This document shows positions 10,839 through 21,150 of a DNA stretch of 64,000 nucleotides, in pieces. Position numbers and translations under genes: made by a program. Source of the stretch: Aquarana catesbeiana (Eukaryota > Chordata > Amphibia > Anura > Ranidae); NCBI RefSeq assembly GCF_042186555.1, contig NC_133333.1:67711555-67775554 (forward strand), in the 5' to 3' direction. Each line of letters starts with the position of its first letter. Within the stretch, counting starts at the first letter, position 1. The notes below the pieces were generated by a model. That model was not told the DNA's origin and did no database searches. It saw nothing but the letters and a program-made list of their open reading frames with translations.

Positions 10839-12976
10839 TTATTCCAAATTGGCTGCCAAGGCAATAGCCCCCCTACCCGTAAAATATTCAACATATTTTC
10901 CCCGCACTTCACGGGCGCTTGGGGGGGGGGGAAGCCAGGACAGCCCGCTTCCAGGGCCATCAGTGTTTCCTTTAGTCCGGCCTCAGGCCCAACTGAGGCA
11001 ACATATCTTGGATTATTTTGTTTTAAAAAGTTGTGTAGTATGCAGCAAGATAACACAATGTGGTTTAGTTTGTACTCTACCATATTTATGGCAGTTAAAA
11101 ATAGGCGGAACTGGCTGGCTATTATGCCAAACGCATTCTCCACGACTCCTCTGGCCAGCTGGTAATTAAAAACCCTCTTCTCCGGGGTGAGGGTCTTCTG
11201 GGGGAATGGCCTCATCACGTGATCACCCAGACAGAATGCCTCATCTTCGACGAACACAAATGGCAGTCCCTCAACGTTATCTTCCGCAGGTGGCAATCCC
11301 AAGCCACCACTCTGGAGACGTCGAAAGAACTCGGTCCGGGCAAAGACTCCACCATCCAACATCCGGCCATTCCTCCCCACGTCCACATACAGAAACTCAT
11401 ATGTCGCCGACACCACCGCCATCAACACAATACTATGAAACCCCTTATAGTTATAATAGTATGACCCCGAATGGGGTGGTGGTACGATGTGTATGCGTTT
11501 CCCATCAATTGCCCCTCCACAGTTGGGAAAGACCCAACGGTCGGCAAAGTGGGATGCCACAGTCTGCCATTCCTGTGGCGTTGAAGGAAACTGTGGAGTC
11601 AAACAAAAACATATAAATGAGTAATTTTGCACATAAACATTGCAAGCAGATTAGACACAAACATTCTTGGCCAACACCAGTATAACATTTTTTGAAGGAG
11701 TATTTAAAGGCAAAAATATAAGGTCTACTTAGCAGATTCCTCACCCCCTCTGATGGCCCAGTGTAAAAATTTTTTTGGGGGGGATGTTTTGGACAGGTAA
11801 CCCTCTCCACTTCATTGAGAGCTGAATGCATAAATAATGTGTGTTACTTTGGGCAGCCCCTCCTTACTTACACTATTGGCAGCCCACTGGACAGGTAAGA
11901 AGTGTCATAATACAAAAATACGAATACACACTGTACAAATTGAAGCACATTTTTACATTTTGCAATTAACTAGCAAGATAATAGGAGAACCAAACTTTAA
12001 ACAGTACCATTTGAAAGTATTCAGGCAGGCCCTTGCATTACATGCTTTGGTGAATTCATCCATAAATATGAACACAAAAGAGGTAGGTACAGTATGTATG
12101 GGTTTGGCAAAGTCAGCAGATAGAGGATTGGTATGGGTTGATTTAGCGGTTGGGGGGAGGGAGGGTTCAAAATGATTTTGGGATCCCAAAAAAAAGCCTC
12201 TGGCACACTGCCTGAATTTAAGGACACAAATAACATTTGTACACATTTTAGGGGGTGTTTGGGGTAAAGCACTACTATGGAGCTGACAAAATACATTGTT
12301 AAGTGTCTAGGCTAGGTGGATATGGGCCCAAGATAGCATGCTGGGGAGGTTATTGAAGGCAAATATGTATGAAGGACAAAAAAGGAAGTTTAAAAACTGC
12401 CAGCATGCATGGGCACAAATGGGACATTCCCAGCATATTACAATCATGGTAATTAGGGAATGATGAAAGAAATACAATACATTAGCAAACATTAAATACA
12501 TGGAATGTGATGTTAAAGGAGAAAACTTACCCTAATATAGACCTTCTGCAGGACCTGAATTATGGCAGATCAGGTCTCTGGAATAATGATCCCCAAAGCC
12601 TGGGGGGAGATGCCTGTTGAGAACTTGAGGTCCTGCAGACTTCTCCCAGTCCCCAAGTACTGCAACATGGTGACTAGACTTTGTTCGGGAGTGATGGCTT
12701 GCCGCATGCAGGTGTCCTGCCTGCTAATATAAGGGGTACAAGCAGTGAAAAATGGGGTCCGTCATCTGGAGATAATTCCTGAAATCATCAGGGTTATTCT
12801 CCTGGATCTCCCGCAACAAAAGGCATGTGAGAGAATTGGTCATGCTGGAGCAACCAATTCTTCGTCCATGAACTCCTCCCCACCCTGTTCATGGACTGGG
12901 CTTGGGTCACAGTAAGAACCCCAACACCAAGCCCCCGCACAGCACGAACTCTATGACAAGGACATACCCGCAACAT
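10839..12976 (-). pseudogene. Harbinger DDE transposase, copy 1 (two exons)
   Basis: Exon 1 (12976-12531) carries the N-terminal helical region: WLLQHDQFSHMP, NPDDFRNYLQMTDPIF, RQDTCMRQAITPEQSLVTML, YLGTGRSLQDLKFSTGIS. It ends at a GTAAGT donor. Exon 2 starts at 11590 after a TCCACAG acceptor and holds the catalytic core (DDE_Tnp_4 family): GAIDGKRIHI (first Asp), DVGRNGRMLDGGVF (second Asp), FVEDEAFCLGDH (Glu), VVENAFGI. The true C-terminus lies in another frame, with TAA at 10841-10839. Lesions: frameshifts near 12790 and 12735, a TGA after IIIPE near 12565, and a frameshift at the long G run (10921-10930). The ~0.94-kb intron holds no gene. Confidence 0.85.
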
Positions 12977-13279
12977 GGCTTCAAAACGGTCGGCTGGTCA
13001 GAATGAACTAAACAGAAAGCACTGAAAAACAGCAAGGCCTGAAAAAATGAGCTGAAAATCAGAAACGAGCGGACAAGAACACACTGTGAATCAAATACGG
13101 TACTATAAATAGCACGTACTGGCAAACAAATGCGAACTGACTACACGTACTGAAGAACAGATACCATCCCACAAGCACAAACTGAAGAGCAGCAACGATC
13201 GGAAAAGCAGTCTGAAAAGTGTGAATCGTCTCTCACCAAACTTCTACTAACACGAGATAAACACGAGATTAGCAGAAGG

Positions 13280-13460
13280 AGCCCAAAGGGTGGCGCACTT
13301 GGTATTGAACTTCCCTTTTCTAGTCCCTTTGTACGTCACCGTGTTCTTGGAGGTCGGAATTTGGTGTGACCGCGTGTATGCAAGACAAATTGAGCGGAAT
13401 CCTGTCGGAAAAACAATCCAAGGCTTTTCCGACGAGAATTACGATCGTGTGTACGCGGCG
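13280..13460. repeat. Right terminal region of Harbinger copy 1
   Basis: A GC-richer block rich in TCGG/CCGA motifs, ending ATCGTGTGTACGCGGC at about 13459. Its composition and end resemble Harbinger/MITE termini. The left counterpart was not found near 6660-7240, so the terminal inverted repeat cannot be confirmed here. Confidence 0.55.
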
Positions 13461-13499
13461 TTAGAAATCCTGGGCGGTGATCTGTTTTCGGGGCCCCTT

Positions 13500-14517
13500 A
13501 AGCAGCTAGGCTCCCAAAAAGTCCTGCACATGTGGTATCCTCGTACTCAGGAGAAGCAGCAGAATGTATTTTGGGGTGTAATTCTACATATGCCCATGGC
13601 ATGTTTGAGCAATATATCATTTAGTGACAACTTTGTGCAAAAAAAGTTTGTCATTTTCTCGCAACTTGTGGCAAAATATAAAATATTCCATGGACGCAAC
13701 ATGCCTCTCAGAAAATAGCTTGGGGTGTCTACTTTCCAAAATTGGGTCATTTGGGGGAGGGGGTTGTGCCATCTTGGCATTTTATGGCCTTCAAAACTGT
13801 GATAGGTAGTGAGGAGTGAAATATAAAATTTACACCCTTAGAAATCCTGAAAAAGTCCCACACATGTGATATCCCCATACTCAGGAGAAGCAGCAAAATG
13901 TATTTTGGGGTGCAATTCCATTGTTTTTGTCATTATTCAATCACTTGGGACAAAAAATTTAAATATTCAATGGGCTCAACATGCCTCTCAGCAATTTCCT
14001 TGGGGTGTCTACTTTTCTAAATGGGGTCATTTGGGGGGCTTTGTACTACCCTGTCATTTTAGCACCTCAAGAAATGAGATAGGCAGTCATAAACTAAAAG
14101 CTGTGTAAATTCCAGAAAATGTACCCTAGTTTGTAGACGCTATAACTTTTGCGCAAACCAATAAATATATGCTTATTGACATTTTTTTTTTACCAAAGAC
14201 ATGTGGCTGAATACATTTTGGCCTAAATGTATGACTAAAATAGAGTTTATTGGATTTTTCTTATAACAAAAAGTAGAAAATATAATTTTTCTTCAAAATT
14301 TTTGGTGTTTTTCTGTTTATATCGCAAAAAATAAAAATTGCAGAGGCAATCAAATACCATCAAAAGAAAGCTCTATTTGTGGGAAAAAAAGGACGCAAAT
14401 TTCGTTTGGGTACAACATTGCATGACCGCGCAATTACCAGTTAAAGCAGCACAGTGCCAAATTGTAAAAAGTCCTCTGGTCTTTAGGCAGCCAAATGGTC
14501 CGGTGCTGAAGTGGTTA
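13500..14517 (+). mobile_element. TTAA-target DNA transposon remnant with internal duplication
   Basis: The right end reads GGTGCTGAAGTGG followed by TTAA at 14514-14517, mirroring the TTAACCACTT ends of the element at 52720-59225. Ends with TTAA targets fit Kolobok or piggyBac-like superfamilies. Inside are two diverged direct copies, about 13500-13800 and 13846-14060. Both carry AAAGTCC-CACATGTG, CTCAGGAGAAGCAGCA, CATGCCTCTCAG and CTTGGGGTGTCTACTTT. No transposase ORF is seen, so it is non-autonomous. The left end was not located. Confidence 0.6.
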
Positions 14518-14529
14518 ATGGCTGTGTGT

Positions 14530-14700
14530 TGAATTATTTTGAGGGGACAGCACATTTACACTGTTATACAAGCTGTACACTCAGTACTTTACATTGTAGC
14601 AAAGTGTCATTTCTTCAGTGTTGTCACATGAAAAGATATAATAAAATATTTACAAAAAGGTGAGGGGTGTACTCACTTTGTGAAATACTCTATAACCTTG
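14530..14700. repeat. Possible Tc1/mariner terminal fragment
   Basis: The segment ending GGGGTGTACTCACTTTGTGA resembles the 3' end of vertebrate Tc1-like elements. No transposase is present. Assignment is from motif memory only. Confidence 0.35.
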
Positions 14701-14759
14701 GCGTCTATTGTATTTGCCCCTAATTTGTGAGTGTTCTTTACTTCTCGCAGCCCCCTGAT

Positions 14760-15430
14760 GCAAACCCTTCTAAAAAGGGACAATAACTGACCATGTCATT
14801 CAGTCCAGGGGGTGGTGGCCTTCAAGGTCACTATCCAGCGTGTTTCTCGCTGGAGGAGTGTTTTATTCCAATCACCCCCCCCTGGCATTTGGATGAAAAC
14901 GGTCCAACACTAAAAATTTGATTCTGGGAAATTTGCCCTGATGGACATCCCTAACAAGGCTCCCCATTGGAAGGTCCAGGTCACTTGTTTTCATGCTCAA
15001 TACATGTTTGTATATTCTATTATGAAACTCCAGTTTAGTTTTCCCTTTGTAGAAACAACCGCAGGGACATGACAGCAGATAGACCACTCCAATTGTTTTG
15101 CAATTAGCAAAATGGAGAGGTCTATATGTTCTGCCATTGGGAAGTCTAAAATTTGTGTCGGTGTTCATATATTGGCAATACAAACAACCCCTGCATTTGT
15201 AGGTCCCTGGGTGTTTACATGGGTCATTTCTAAACTCACCAGTAAATTCATTATGGTCCTTTATAGATTTAGTTCTACGATAGGTAATAGATGGATGTTC
15301 GGATATAAAGGGGTTCAAAGTAGCATCTATTTGTAGCCAGTGTTTGGCCACTATTTATTTAATTTGCTCATGTTGTTTAGTATATTTGGTAATAATCCAT
15401 AATGGATTTACTTTATTGGTATTTGATATT
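14760..15430 (-). pseudogene. Penelope-like element fragment: end of RT and GIY-YIG endonuclease
   Basis: Read on the - strand: a remnant of the RT thumb/linker (LWIITKYTKQHEQIK, stop, VAKHWLQIDATLNPFISEHP). Then a Cys-rich linker (CRGCLYCQY) and a GIY-YIG-type nuclease, TIGVVYLLSCPCGCFYKGKT, with the CPCG insertion usual in Penelope elements. It continues to FLVLDRFHPNARGG, then after a G-run frameshift GDWNKTLLQRETRWIVTLKA. The nuclease would cut target DNA for insertion. The second motif reads FYKG rather than YVG/YIG, so activity is doubtful. Nothing of the RT core remains. The element is heavily 5'-truncated. Confidence 0.72.
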
Positions 15431-15537
15431 GAAGAGTCATTTTTACCAAATAGTATGTAGCAACGGTGGACTATAATCATAATAAGGTATGTTTCCTCGT
15501 CATTGCCCAGCTTCTGAAATCTTTCTCTGGTCACTTT

Positions 15538-15622
15538 ATTTGAACACTGTGTACAGACACCTTTACCTTGGGAACACTTTACTGCAATTCTATTTGAACA
15601 CTGTACATAGACACCTTTACCT
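15538..15622. repeat. Short direct duplication
   Basis: TATTTGAACACTGT plus a following AGACACCTTTACC occurs at 15538-15571 and again at 15590-15622, about 52 bp apart. This is a small local duplication inside otherwise unassigned sequence between the Penelope fragment and the LTR. Confidence 0.6.
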
Positions 15623-15699
15623 ACAACCATTTCAAGGAGTACCATTAGCCTATTTAAGCCAGTCAATCTGTTAATGCCTTATTGGATATAATCTAATGA

Positions 15700-16215
15700 G
15701 CTCCAACTGCCGGTTAAGACTATCAGGCCTGGACTCCTGACATTGCTGCTACTATTTAAAGGGCCCTATACTGTCTTTATTCTGTCTGATCTCTCATTAG
15801 GATTCAAAGGTTGAATAGGCCGGCCCAGGTTCCCCTTTAGAGTGTAATCAACTGCATTAAACATTTAACACTTTATTGTCCTACAGACCATGCTTCAGGT
15901 GGTATCTCATTGTACATACGTGTGTATTGTATTCTCCCACTGTTAAACTGTTCTTAATCTGTCTTTGGGGACATTTTTCTGCTGAGTCTGGGCTGTTATC
16001 CAGAACTTGGTTGATCTATTGTCCTTCCCTTTTGTGAATTAATAATACTTTGCTTATTTCAGTAAAAACTAAGATAATACAAATATATTGACTTGTGTGA
16101 CATGTTATTTAAAGGTGCTTGTGAAAGAGTGTCAGGTGGATTGGAAGGTTCACAGGGTCATGGCGATGCAGATGAGCAGGTAAATCCAAGCAGTCCTCAA
16201 GGGTACCGTTCTACA
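15700..16215 (+). repeat. Putative 5' LTR
   Basis: Its right edge is set by CTACA immediately before the primer site. The left edge is a guess. TTTAAAGG near 15758 could be the TATA element. No second LTR is available for comparison. Confidence 0.4.
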
Positions 16216-16217
16216 TT

Positions 16218-16235
16218 TGGGGGCTCATCCAGGAT
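16218..16235 (+). promoter_or_regulatory. Primer-binding site, tRNA-Pro type
   Basis: TGGGGGCTCATCCAGGAT differs at only two positions from the well-known complement of the tRNA-Pro 3' end used by many retroelements. It lies two bases after the CA that ends the putative LTR, as expected. It marks the start of minus-strand DNA synthesis. Confidence 0.7.
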
Positions 16236-16351
16236 ATATTCTGCAGCCTGCCCTAGTCAACCTAGACAAGAGCCACGATCCGTGTGGGAGGAAGCTTCTG
16301 TAACAGTGGGTGAGAGCCTTGGCACCAGGACAAAGGTCCTACATTGTGGAT

Positions 16352-17500
16352 ATGGAAGCTCAACACGACCTGGACCAAGTCCGGGTACTGTTGGAATGGC
16401 AGGAAGAAATACCTGTGTGCTTTCAGGAAGAAGAGGTAGCTTGGGTGATCTTGGGTGATCTCACTGAAAGTGGGGGGAGAGCCTTTTGAGAGGCAGCCAC
16501 TATCGAGGGCTCAATTTAAGAGCTCAGGATCGGTTGGCACAGACCCTCATGGAGCCAGTGCCCCTCCCAGTTCTTTCTACACTGATATGAGCCGGCTAGT
16601 TGAGAGCTTAGTAAAGAATGGATCTGGAAATGCAAACCAGAGCTACCGGAGACTCAGATTTTTTGGAGAAGATGAGTTTGAGACCTGGATGAGTCAGGAC
16701 ATTCAAGCCATGGAGGAATAGAGTGTTACAGAAGCCGTGAAACTACAGCAGCTCAGTAAGAGCCTTCGAGGCCCTGCGGCTGATGTAATCCACAATTTGA
16801 GAATGGGAAAGAGAACCTGGACTACATAGATGCTTTGTACGCTGTATTAGGAGGAGTCGAAACAACTGCAGACCTGATGTACAAATTTAATAACACTCAT
16901 CAACAAAAGGGGAGAGCCTTTCTGGGTACATCTCCCTAGTAGACAGAATGTTACACCAGATTATCTTTAAAAGGGGTATCAATCCTAAGGACGTTGATCA
17001 AGCTTGTTTGGACCGGGTTTTGCAAGGGGCCTGGCCAAACCACCCCATTGTCTGGAAGTTATTACTGAAAAGAACCAAGGTGGTACCTACGTATCCTGAA
17101 TTGATAAGAGAAGTACGAGAAGAGGAAGCTCTATTGGAAGAAAAGAGTCAAGGAGCGAGAGATTTGAGCACTACTGCTGTTCATAGGGAGAAAGTAATTG
17201 GCCGAAATGTCCATGTAGACGCTGGTTTTTACGATGAGGACCATAGAACTGAATCAGAACCGGCTGGGCTGGCCATCCCTGATACTAATAAGCTAATGAG
17301 CGAACTTGGACCCACTGGCTCAGGTAGCTCAGCTCAAACTCAGATGTACCATGCTTTTATGCGAGTAATGGGGACCCAAGCCAAGGTCCAGGAACAAGGA
17401 TCTCACCAAGGAGGGCCAAAGTTTTCCAGAGTGCGAGAAAAGAAGTGTTATGGATGTTGATAAGTTGGACACTTCCGGGCCCCAAAGCTGGAATCAGCCC
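16352..17500 (+). pseudogene. gag of the LTR retrotransposon
   Basis: ATG 16352 opens MEAQHDLDQVRVLLEWQ. Frames then alternate through several stops. The core (16625-16720) reads SYRRLRFFGEDEFETWMSQ, then VTEAVKLQQLSKSLRGPAAD. From 16948 it continues MLHQIIFKRGINPKDVDQA, then YPELIREVREEEALL. These capsid-like pieces resemble the Ma/PNMA family of Gypsy-derived Gag proteins. At 17447-17463 a zinc-knuckle start (CYGC) is followed by two adjacent stops, TGA and TAA, so the nucleocapsid is broken in its metal-binding loop. The Gag would package element RNA. Confidence 0.6.
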
Positions 17501-17799
17501 ACAATTGCTCACAGAAGTTTTGAAAGCCTTACAGAAGTTGCTCTTCCAAAAGCCAGGGGGAAACTTCAGGGGACCTCAGTGAAAGAGCTAGTTGAGAGTC
17601 CCGTGGGAAAACTGCGCTCCAGAGTTAAGAAAGCATCCAAGAAGAAAATGGAACAAATTTCCTTTTGCCACCCCTCCCTTGCCTGCTAAAAAAAAAAAAC
17701 AAGGCCCAAAGGGAAGGGAAGACGGTCACGAGAAATCAATGCACACCCTTCTGAGCGAGTTGTTAAACAGACTGCACTGCCTCCAAAGAGGCTGATTAG

Positions 17800-18255
17800 G
17801 GCCCAAACTATAGAGTCACCAGCTGGTAGTCTGCCGAAGGACCTGGTAGGGCCAGTCTCGATACAAGTAGAGGGCATCTATACACAAGTCTTACTGGATA
17901 CCGGAGCTCAGGTGACGTTGTTGTATCAGGATTTCTATCACAAGTACTTGAGGCACATTCCCTTGTGTAAACTTGAAGAGTTAGAGATCTGGGGTATAGG
18001 AACACAAAAGTGCCCTTATGACGGTTATATATCCATCAAGATAACCTTCGATACTTCCTTGGCTGGAAGGCCAGAGACTTTTGACACTCTGGCTGTTGTC
18101 TGTCCCCGACCTCCTGGGGCAGGCCGCCATTCCTTGCCGATAGGCACCAACACCAATCTTGTCAGGAGACTACTCATGCCTTTGGCTTTGGAGGGTGCCC
18201 CCGTAGGGAAGATACATCCTCAATTGTGGCAAGCATTTCAGCGAGTGTTGCAGGA
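17800..18255 (+). pseudogene. Retroelement aspartic protease domain
   Basis: An open frame runs through VSIQVEGIYTQVLLDTGAQV with the catalytic DTGA at about 17897-17908. It continues TLLYQDFYHKYLRHIP and ends near 18255, where foreign sequence begins. A pepsin-like retroviral-type protease processes Gag-Pol. It has no start codon of its own, as expected for a pol domain. The A-run at 17690-17699 is a likely frameshift between gag and this frame. Confidence 0.72.
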
Positions 18256-18259
18256 GAAG

Positions 18260-19545
18260 TATGTGGCGCTAACTAAAGTGCAAAAATGAATAAATATGTA
18301 TATAAATACTAAATACAACCGCTCACACACCTGACAAGTAAGCGTGTAGAACCGAATAGACAAGTGCAAGTGAAAATTAAAAAAGCAAAAAACAAAAAAT
18401 CTACTCTTCTCTAGATCACTGATAAAGTGCACCAATGCCACAGATTCCAAACAGCAATCTAAAATAACATCCAGTGTGTATATAAGGTGCATCAAGTGAA
18501 AAAATACATATGACAATCCTAGTCTAATGATATAATGACATACATAAAAAAAAGAAACATAAACATTTCTGAATAAATCCACTGTTCTCCTGAAGTGTGA
18601 AAGGTGAAATTCAAAAAACAAAGTGTAACAAGTGATAAACACTAATATGAATAAGTTCACATATATAAGTTCATGAATTAAATCCGTGTGCAAAAAAAAA
18701 ATTGTGCAAAAACAACTTTCGATCTATGTCAAATTCCTCCAATCACATATATAATATCCGTGGTGCGCCACATGATTCCCACAGCCTCTCACCTCAGATG
18801 GAGACCCCTATGGGTCGAGTCAAGCCTTCAGTGTGGAAAACAGCAGATCCCAGCACAACGATCGATTTCCAAGGATTGTCCCGATTGTTCCAACAATAGC
18901 GGATTTTTGGGGATGACTCCAGGCACCAATGCGGTGAGGACATGAAATAAAAGAGTGTGGCTCCATCATGTAGTATTTCCCACAAGAGTTTTATTAAAAC
19001 AAAGAGTAACTTACAGTTTAAAATCAGATAATCCAGCAAACAGCAGAGTACTCAGCCGCGACCGGAAGTGATGACACCTGGCTCTTCCCACTTTATCAAA
19101 GGGTAATGGAGTCAGGTGCCAAAGGTGTCTATTTATATAGTGAATCCTGTTGTCACATGACAAACAGCTGCGTAGTAAATACATCCTGTACAAACATTAA
19201 TCTATCATAATGCATAGAGCTCCCGCTGTGTGACGCTTCTCGTCTTCTGACACTTCCTAAATAACAGAGGGTGGGGCCACCCAGTGACCCCGTCCCCCTC
19301 TGACGCACGGGGACTTGACGGGGACTTCCCTGTGGCACTCCCTGTGACGTCAGAGGAGGGTGGGGTCACCGCCGTGGAGAAAGATGCCGGACGAGAACAC
19401 TGGAGCAAGAAGCAGAGGAACGGAGGAAGAAGAAGATGGAGGAAGAAATCAAAGGAAGATAGAAGAAAGCAGATAGAAGAAAGAAGATGGAAAGAAGAAG
19501 ACTTTAAATAAAGGAATTGTCAAAAACTGTCTCTTGTCATTTTTA
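18260..19545. repeat. Unassigned insertion in pol (possibly Penelope-related, in part)
   Basis: This non-coding block sits between the protease and RT of the LTR element. It opens with TGTGGCGCTA, as does the 3' flank of the Penelope element near 25996, which hints at a Penelope terminal fragment. The rest includes a palindromic GC-rich segment near 19270-19380 (TGACGTCAGAGGAGGGTGGGG) and a purine-rich run at 19380-19510. No reliable family call can be made. Confidence 0.3.
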
Positions 19546-19945
19546 ACATTTTTGACACTTTTTTTGTGAAATGGCAGGGGTACTTTTGTACCCCATTACC
19601 ATTTCACACAGAGGGGGGATCTGGGGTTCCCTTGTTAAAGGGGCTTCCAGATTCCGATAAGCCCCCCCACCCGCAGACCCCCACAACCACCGGCCAAGGG
19701 TTGTGGGGATGAGGCCCTTCTCCTCATCAACATGGGGACAAGGTGCTTTGAGGGGCTACCCCAAAGCACCCTCCAAATGTTGAGGGCATGTGGCCTGGTA
19801 CGGTTCAGGAGGGGGGTTCTCTCTCATCCCCCCTCTTTTCCTGCAGCCTGCCAGGTTGTGTGCTCGGATAAGGGTCTGGTATGGATTTTTGGGGGGACCC
19901 CACGCCATTTTTTTTTATTTTGGCGCGGGGTTCCCCTTAAAATCC
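19546..19945. repeat. Interspersed repeat in pol (non-coding)
   Basis: A block from GTGAAATGGCAGGGGTAC to GGTTCCCCTTAAAATCC, with its own inner dyads (TTGTGGGG/CCCCCACAA, CAAAGCACC/GGTGCTTTG). It has the look of a common ranid interspersed repeat, on recall only. It ends exactly where recognisable RT sequence resumes. Confidence 0.4.
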
Positions 19946-21130
19946 ATAAATGGGAGGACTATTCCAGATCAATACACAACCCCTCGCATTGAGGAGGCTT
20001 TGCAATGCTTATCAGGAACCAAATGGTTCAGTGTCCTGGATCTGAAGAATGCATATTATCATATACCCATGCAGCGGGAGAAGAGAGCATTTATCAGTCC
20101 TCTAGGATTCTATGAATTAGACCGAATGCCACAGGGGCTAACAGGGGCCCCTGCCACCTTTTAGAGACTGACCTGATAGAGGTGCTGGTGTATCTAGATG
20201 ATCTTTTTGCAAAACGTTGGAGGAGCACAAAGCTCGATTGGAGAATGTTTTCCAATGATTACACAACGAAGGGCTGAAGTTGTCGTTAGAAAAGTGTCAA
20301 TTCTATCAGACTTCAGTCACCTATCTTGGACATGTGGTCTCAGCCGAGGGAGTAGCTACTGACCCTCAGAAGTTGGAGGCTGTTAGCTCCTGGCCCTGCC
20401 CCAGCACGTCACTGAGTTGAGGTCGTTTTTGGGTTTCTGCTCCTACTAGAGAAGATTTGTGAAGAACTTTTCACAGATTGCCAAACCTCTGATTGAGTTA
20501 TTGCAGAAGCAGATGGGTGATGACCTGCAGAAGGCCCACATTGGAGGCCCAAGGAAGCCACGTGAGTCTATTCAAGAGCAATGGACAGTGATGTGTGAAA
20601 GAGCCTTTGAACATTTGAAAGGGAGCCTTATTGATGTGCCTGTGTTGGCCTATGCTGATCCCTCTAAAGCTTATGAATTACATGTGGATGCTACTCAAGA
20701 TGGCCTAGGGGGAGTGTTATATTAAGAATCGGAAGGATAACTTCGCCCGGTGGCCTATGTGAGTCGCAGTCTTACTCCCTCTGAGAAGAATTATCTGGTA
20801 CACAAATTGGAGTTTCTGGCCCTCAAGTGGGTTGTGGTGGACAAGCTATGAGATTATCTGTATGGATCCACGTTCATGGTGAAGATGGATAATAACCCAT
20901 TGACTTACTTGCTGTCCACTGCCAAACTGGATGCCACTGGACATCGGTGGTTGGCCGCTCTGTCAGAATTCTGGTTCAGTTTGAAATATCGGCCAGGAGT
21001 AGTAAATCGAGACGCTGATGCTCTTTCCCAAAGATCATACGCCACAGATACCGGCCAGAAGAACTGGGTCAATTTGCCCTTGGAGGGAGTACTGGCTGTA
21101 TGTCAAGGAGTAGTATAAAGGGGTTACAGT
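19946..21130 (+). pseudogene. Reverse transcriptase and RNase H of the LTR retrotransposon
   Basis: RT begins mid-domain with NGRTIPDQYTTPRIEEALQC, then WFSVLDLKNAYYHIPM, ISPLGFYELDRMPQGLTGAP. A TAG lies at 20162, with a deletion after it. The catalytic VYLDDL sits at 20188-20205. The connection follows (FSQIAKPLIELLQKQM at 20459 onward), then RNase H (AYELHVDATQDGLGGVLY, TAA at 20723) and LDATGHRWLAALSEFWFSLK to RDADALSQRS near 21036. Several stops and frame changes make it inactive. These are Gypsy-type motifs. The integrase that should follow is lost at the Harbinger boundary. Confidence 0.8.
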
Positions 21131-21150
21131 GGCCAAAGCTGTGGGGGTCA

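Larger units (their letters stand above)
7241..13460. mobile_element. Three-gene PIF/Harbinger transposon, copy 1
   Basis: A class II element carrying a MADF-domain gene (-), a Myb/SANT-like gene (+) and a DDE transposase gene (-). The first two diverge from a shared promoter near 8500-8790. The Myb gene and transposase converge on a fold-back at 10144-10388. The right terminus at about 13280-13460 ends in GTGTGTACGCGGC, a Harbinger-type end, followed by TTA as a possible target site. The left terminus is missing. The same MADF-Myb-foldback order recurs at 21150-24345. All three genes carry lesions. Confidence 0.75.
15700..21149 (+). mobile_element. LTR retrotransposon (Gypsy-type) with tRNA-Pro-like primer site, nested and decayed
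   Basis: Order: 5' LTR ending at 16215, primer-binding site 16218-16235, gag 16352 to about 17500, protease about 17800-18250, foreign insertions 18260-19945, RT and RNase H 19946-21130. Integrase and the 3' LTR are not found. The right edge meets a Harbinger copy at 21150. All frames carry stops. The order and motifs fit Ty3/Gypsy, with a gag resembling the Ma/PNMA-related type. That gag placement is tentative. Confidence 0.7.

Noticed and set aside
12307..12501. Small frames in the transposase intron of Harbinger copy 1
   Set aside because: No domain, and they lie between a good donor (12530) and acceptor (11591) of the same gene.
18238..18693. 151-codon Phe/His/Leu-rich antisense frame
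   Set aside because: Low-complexity hydrophobic translation of an A-rich non-coding insertion. No recognisable protein family.
19380..19510. Lys/Arg/Glu-rich frame (KKQRNGGRRRWRKKSKEDRR)
   Set aside because: Comes from a purine-rich GAAGA run. Simple-sequence artefact.
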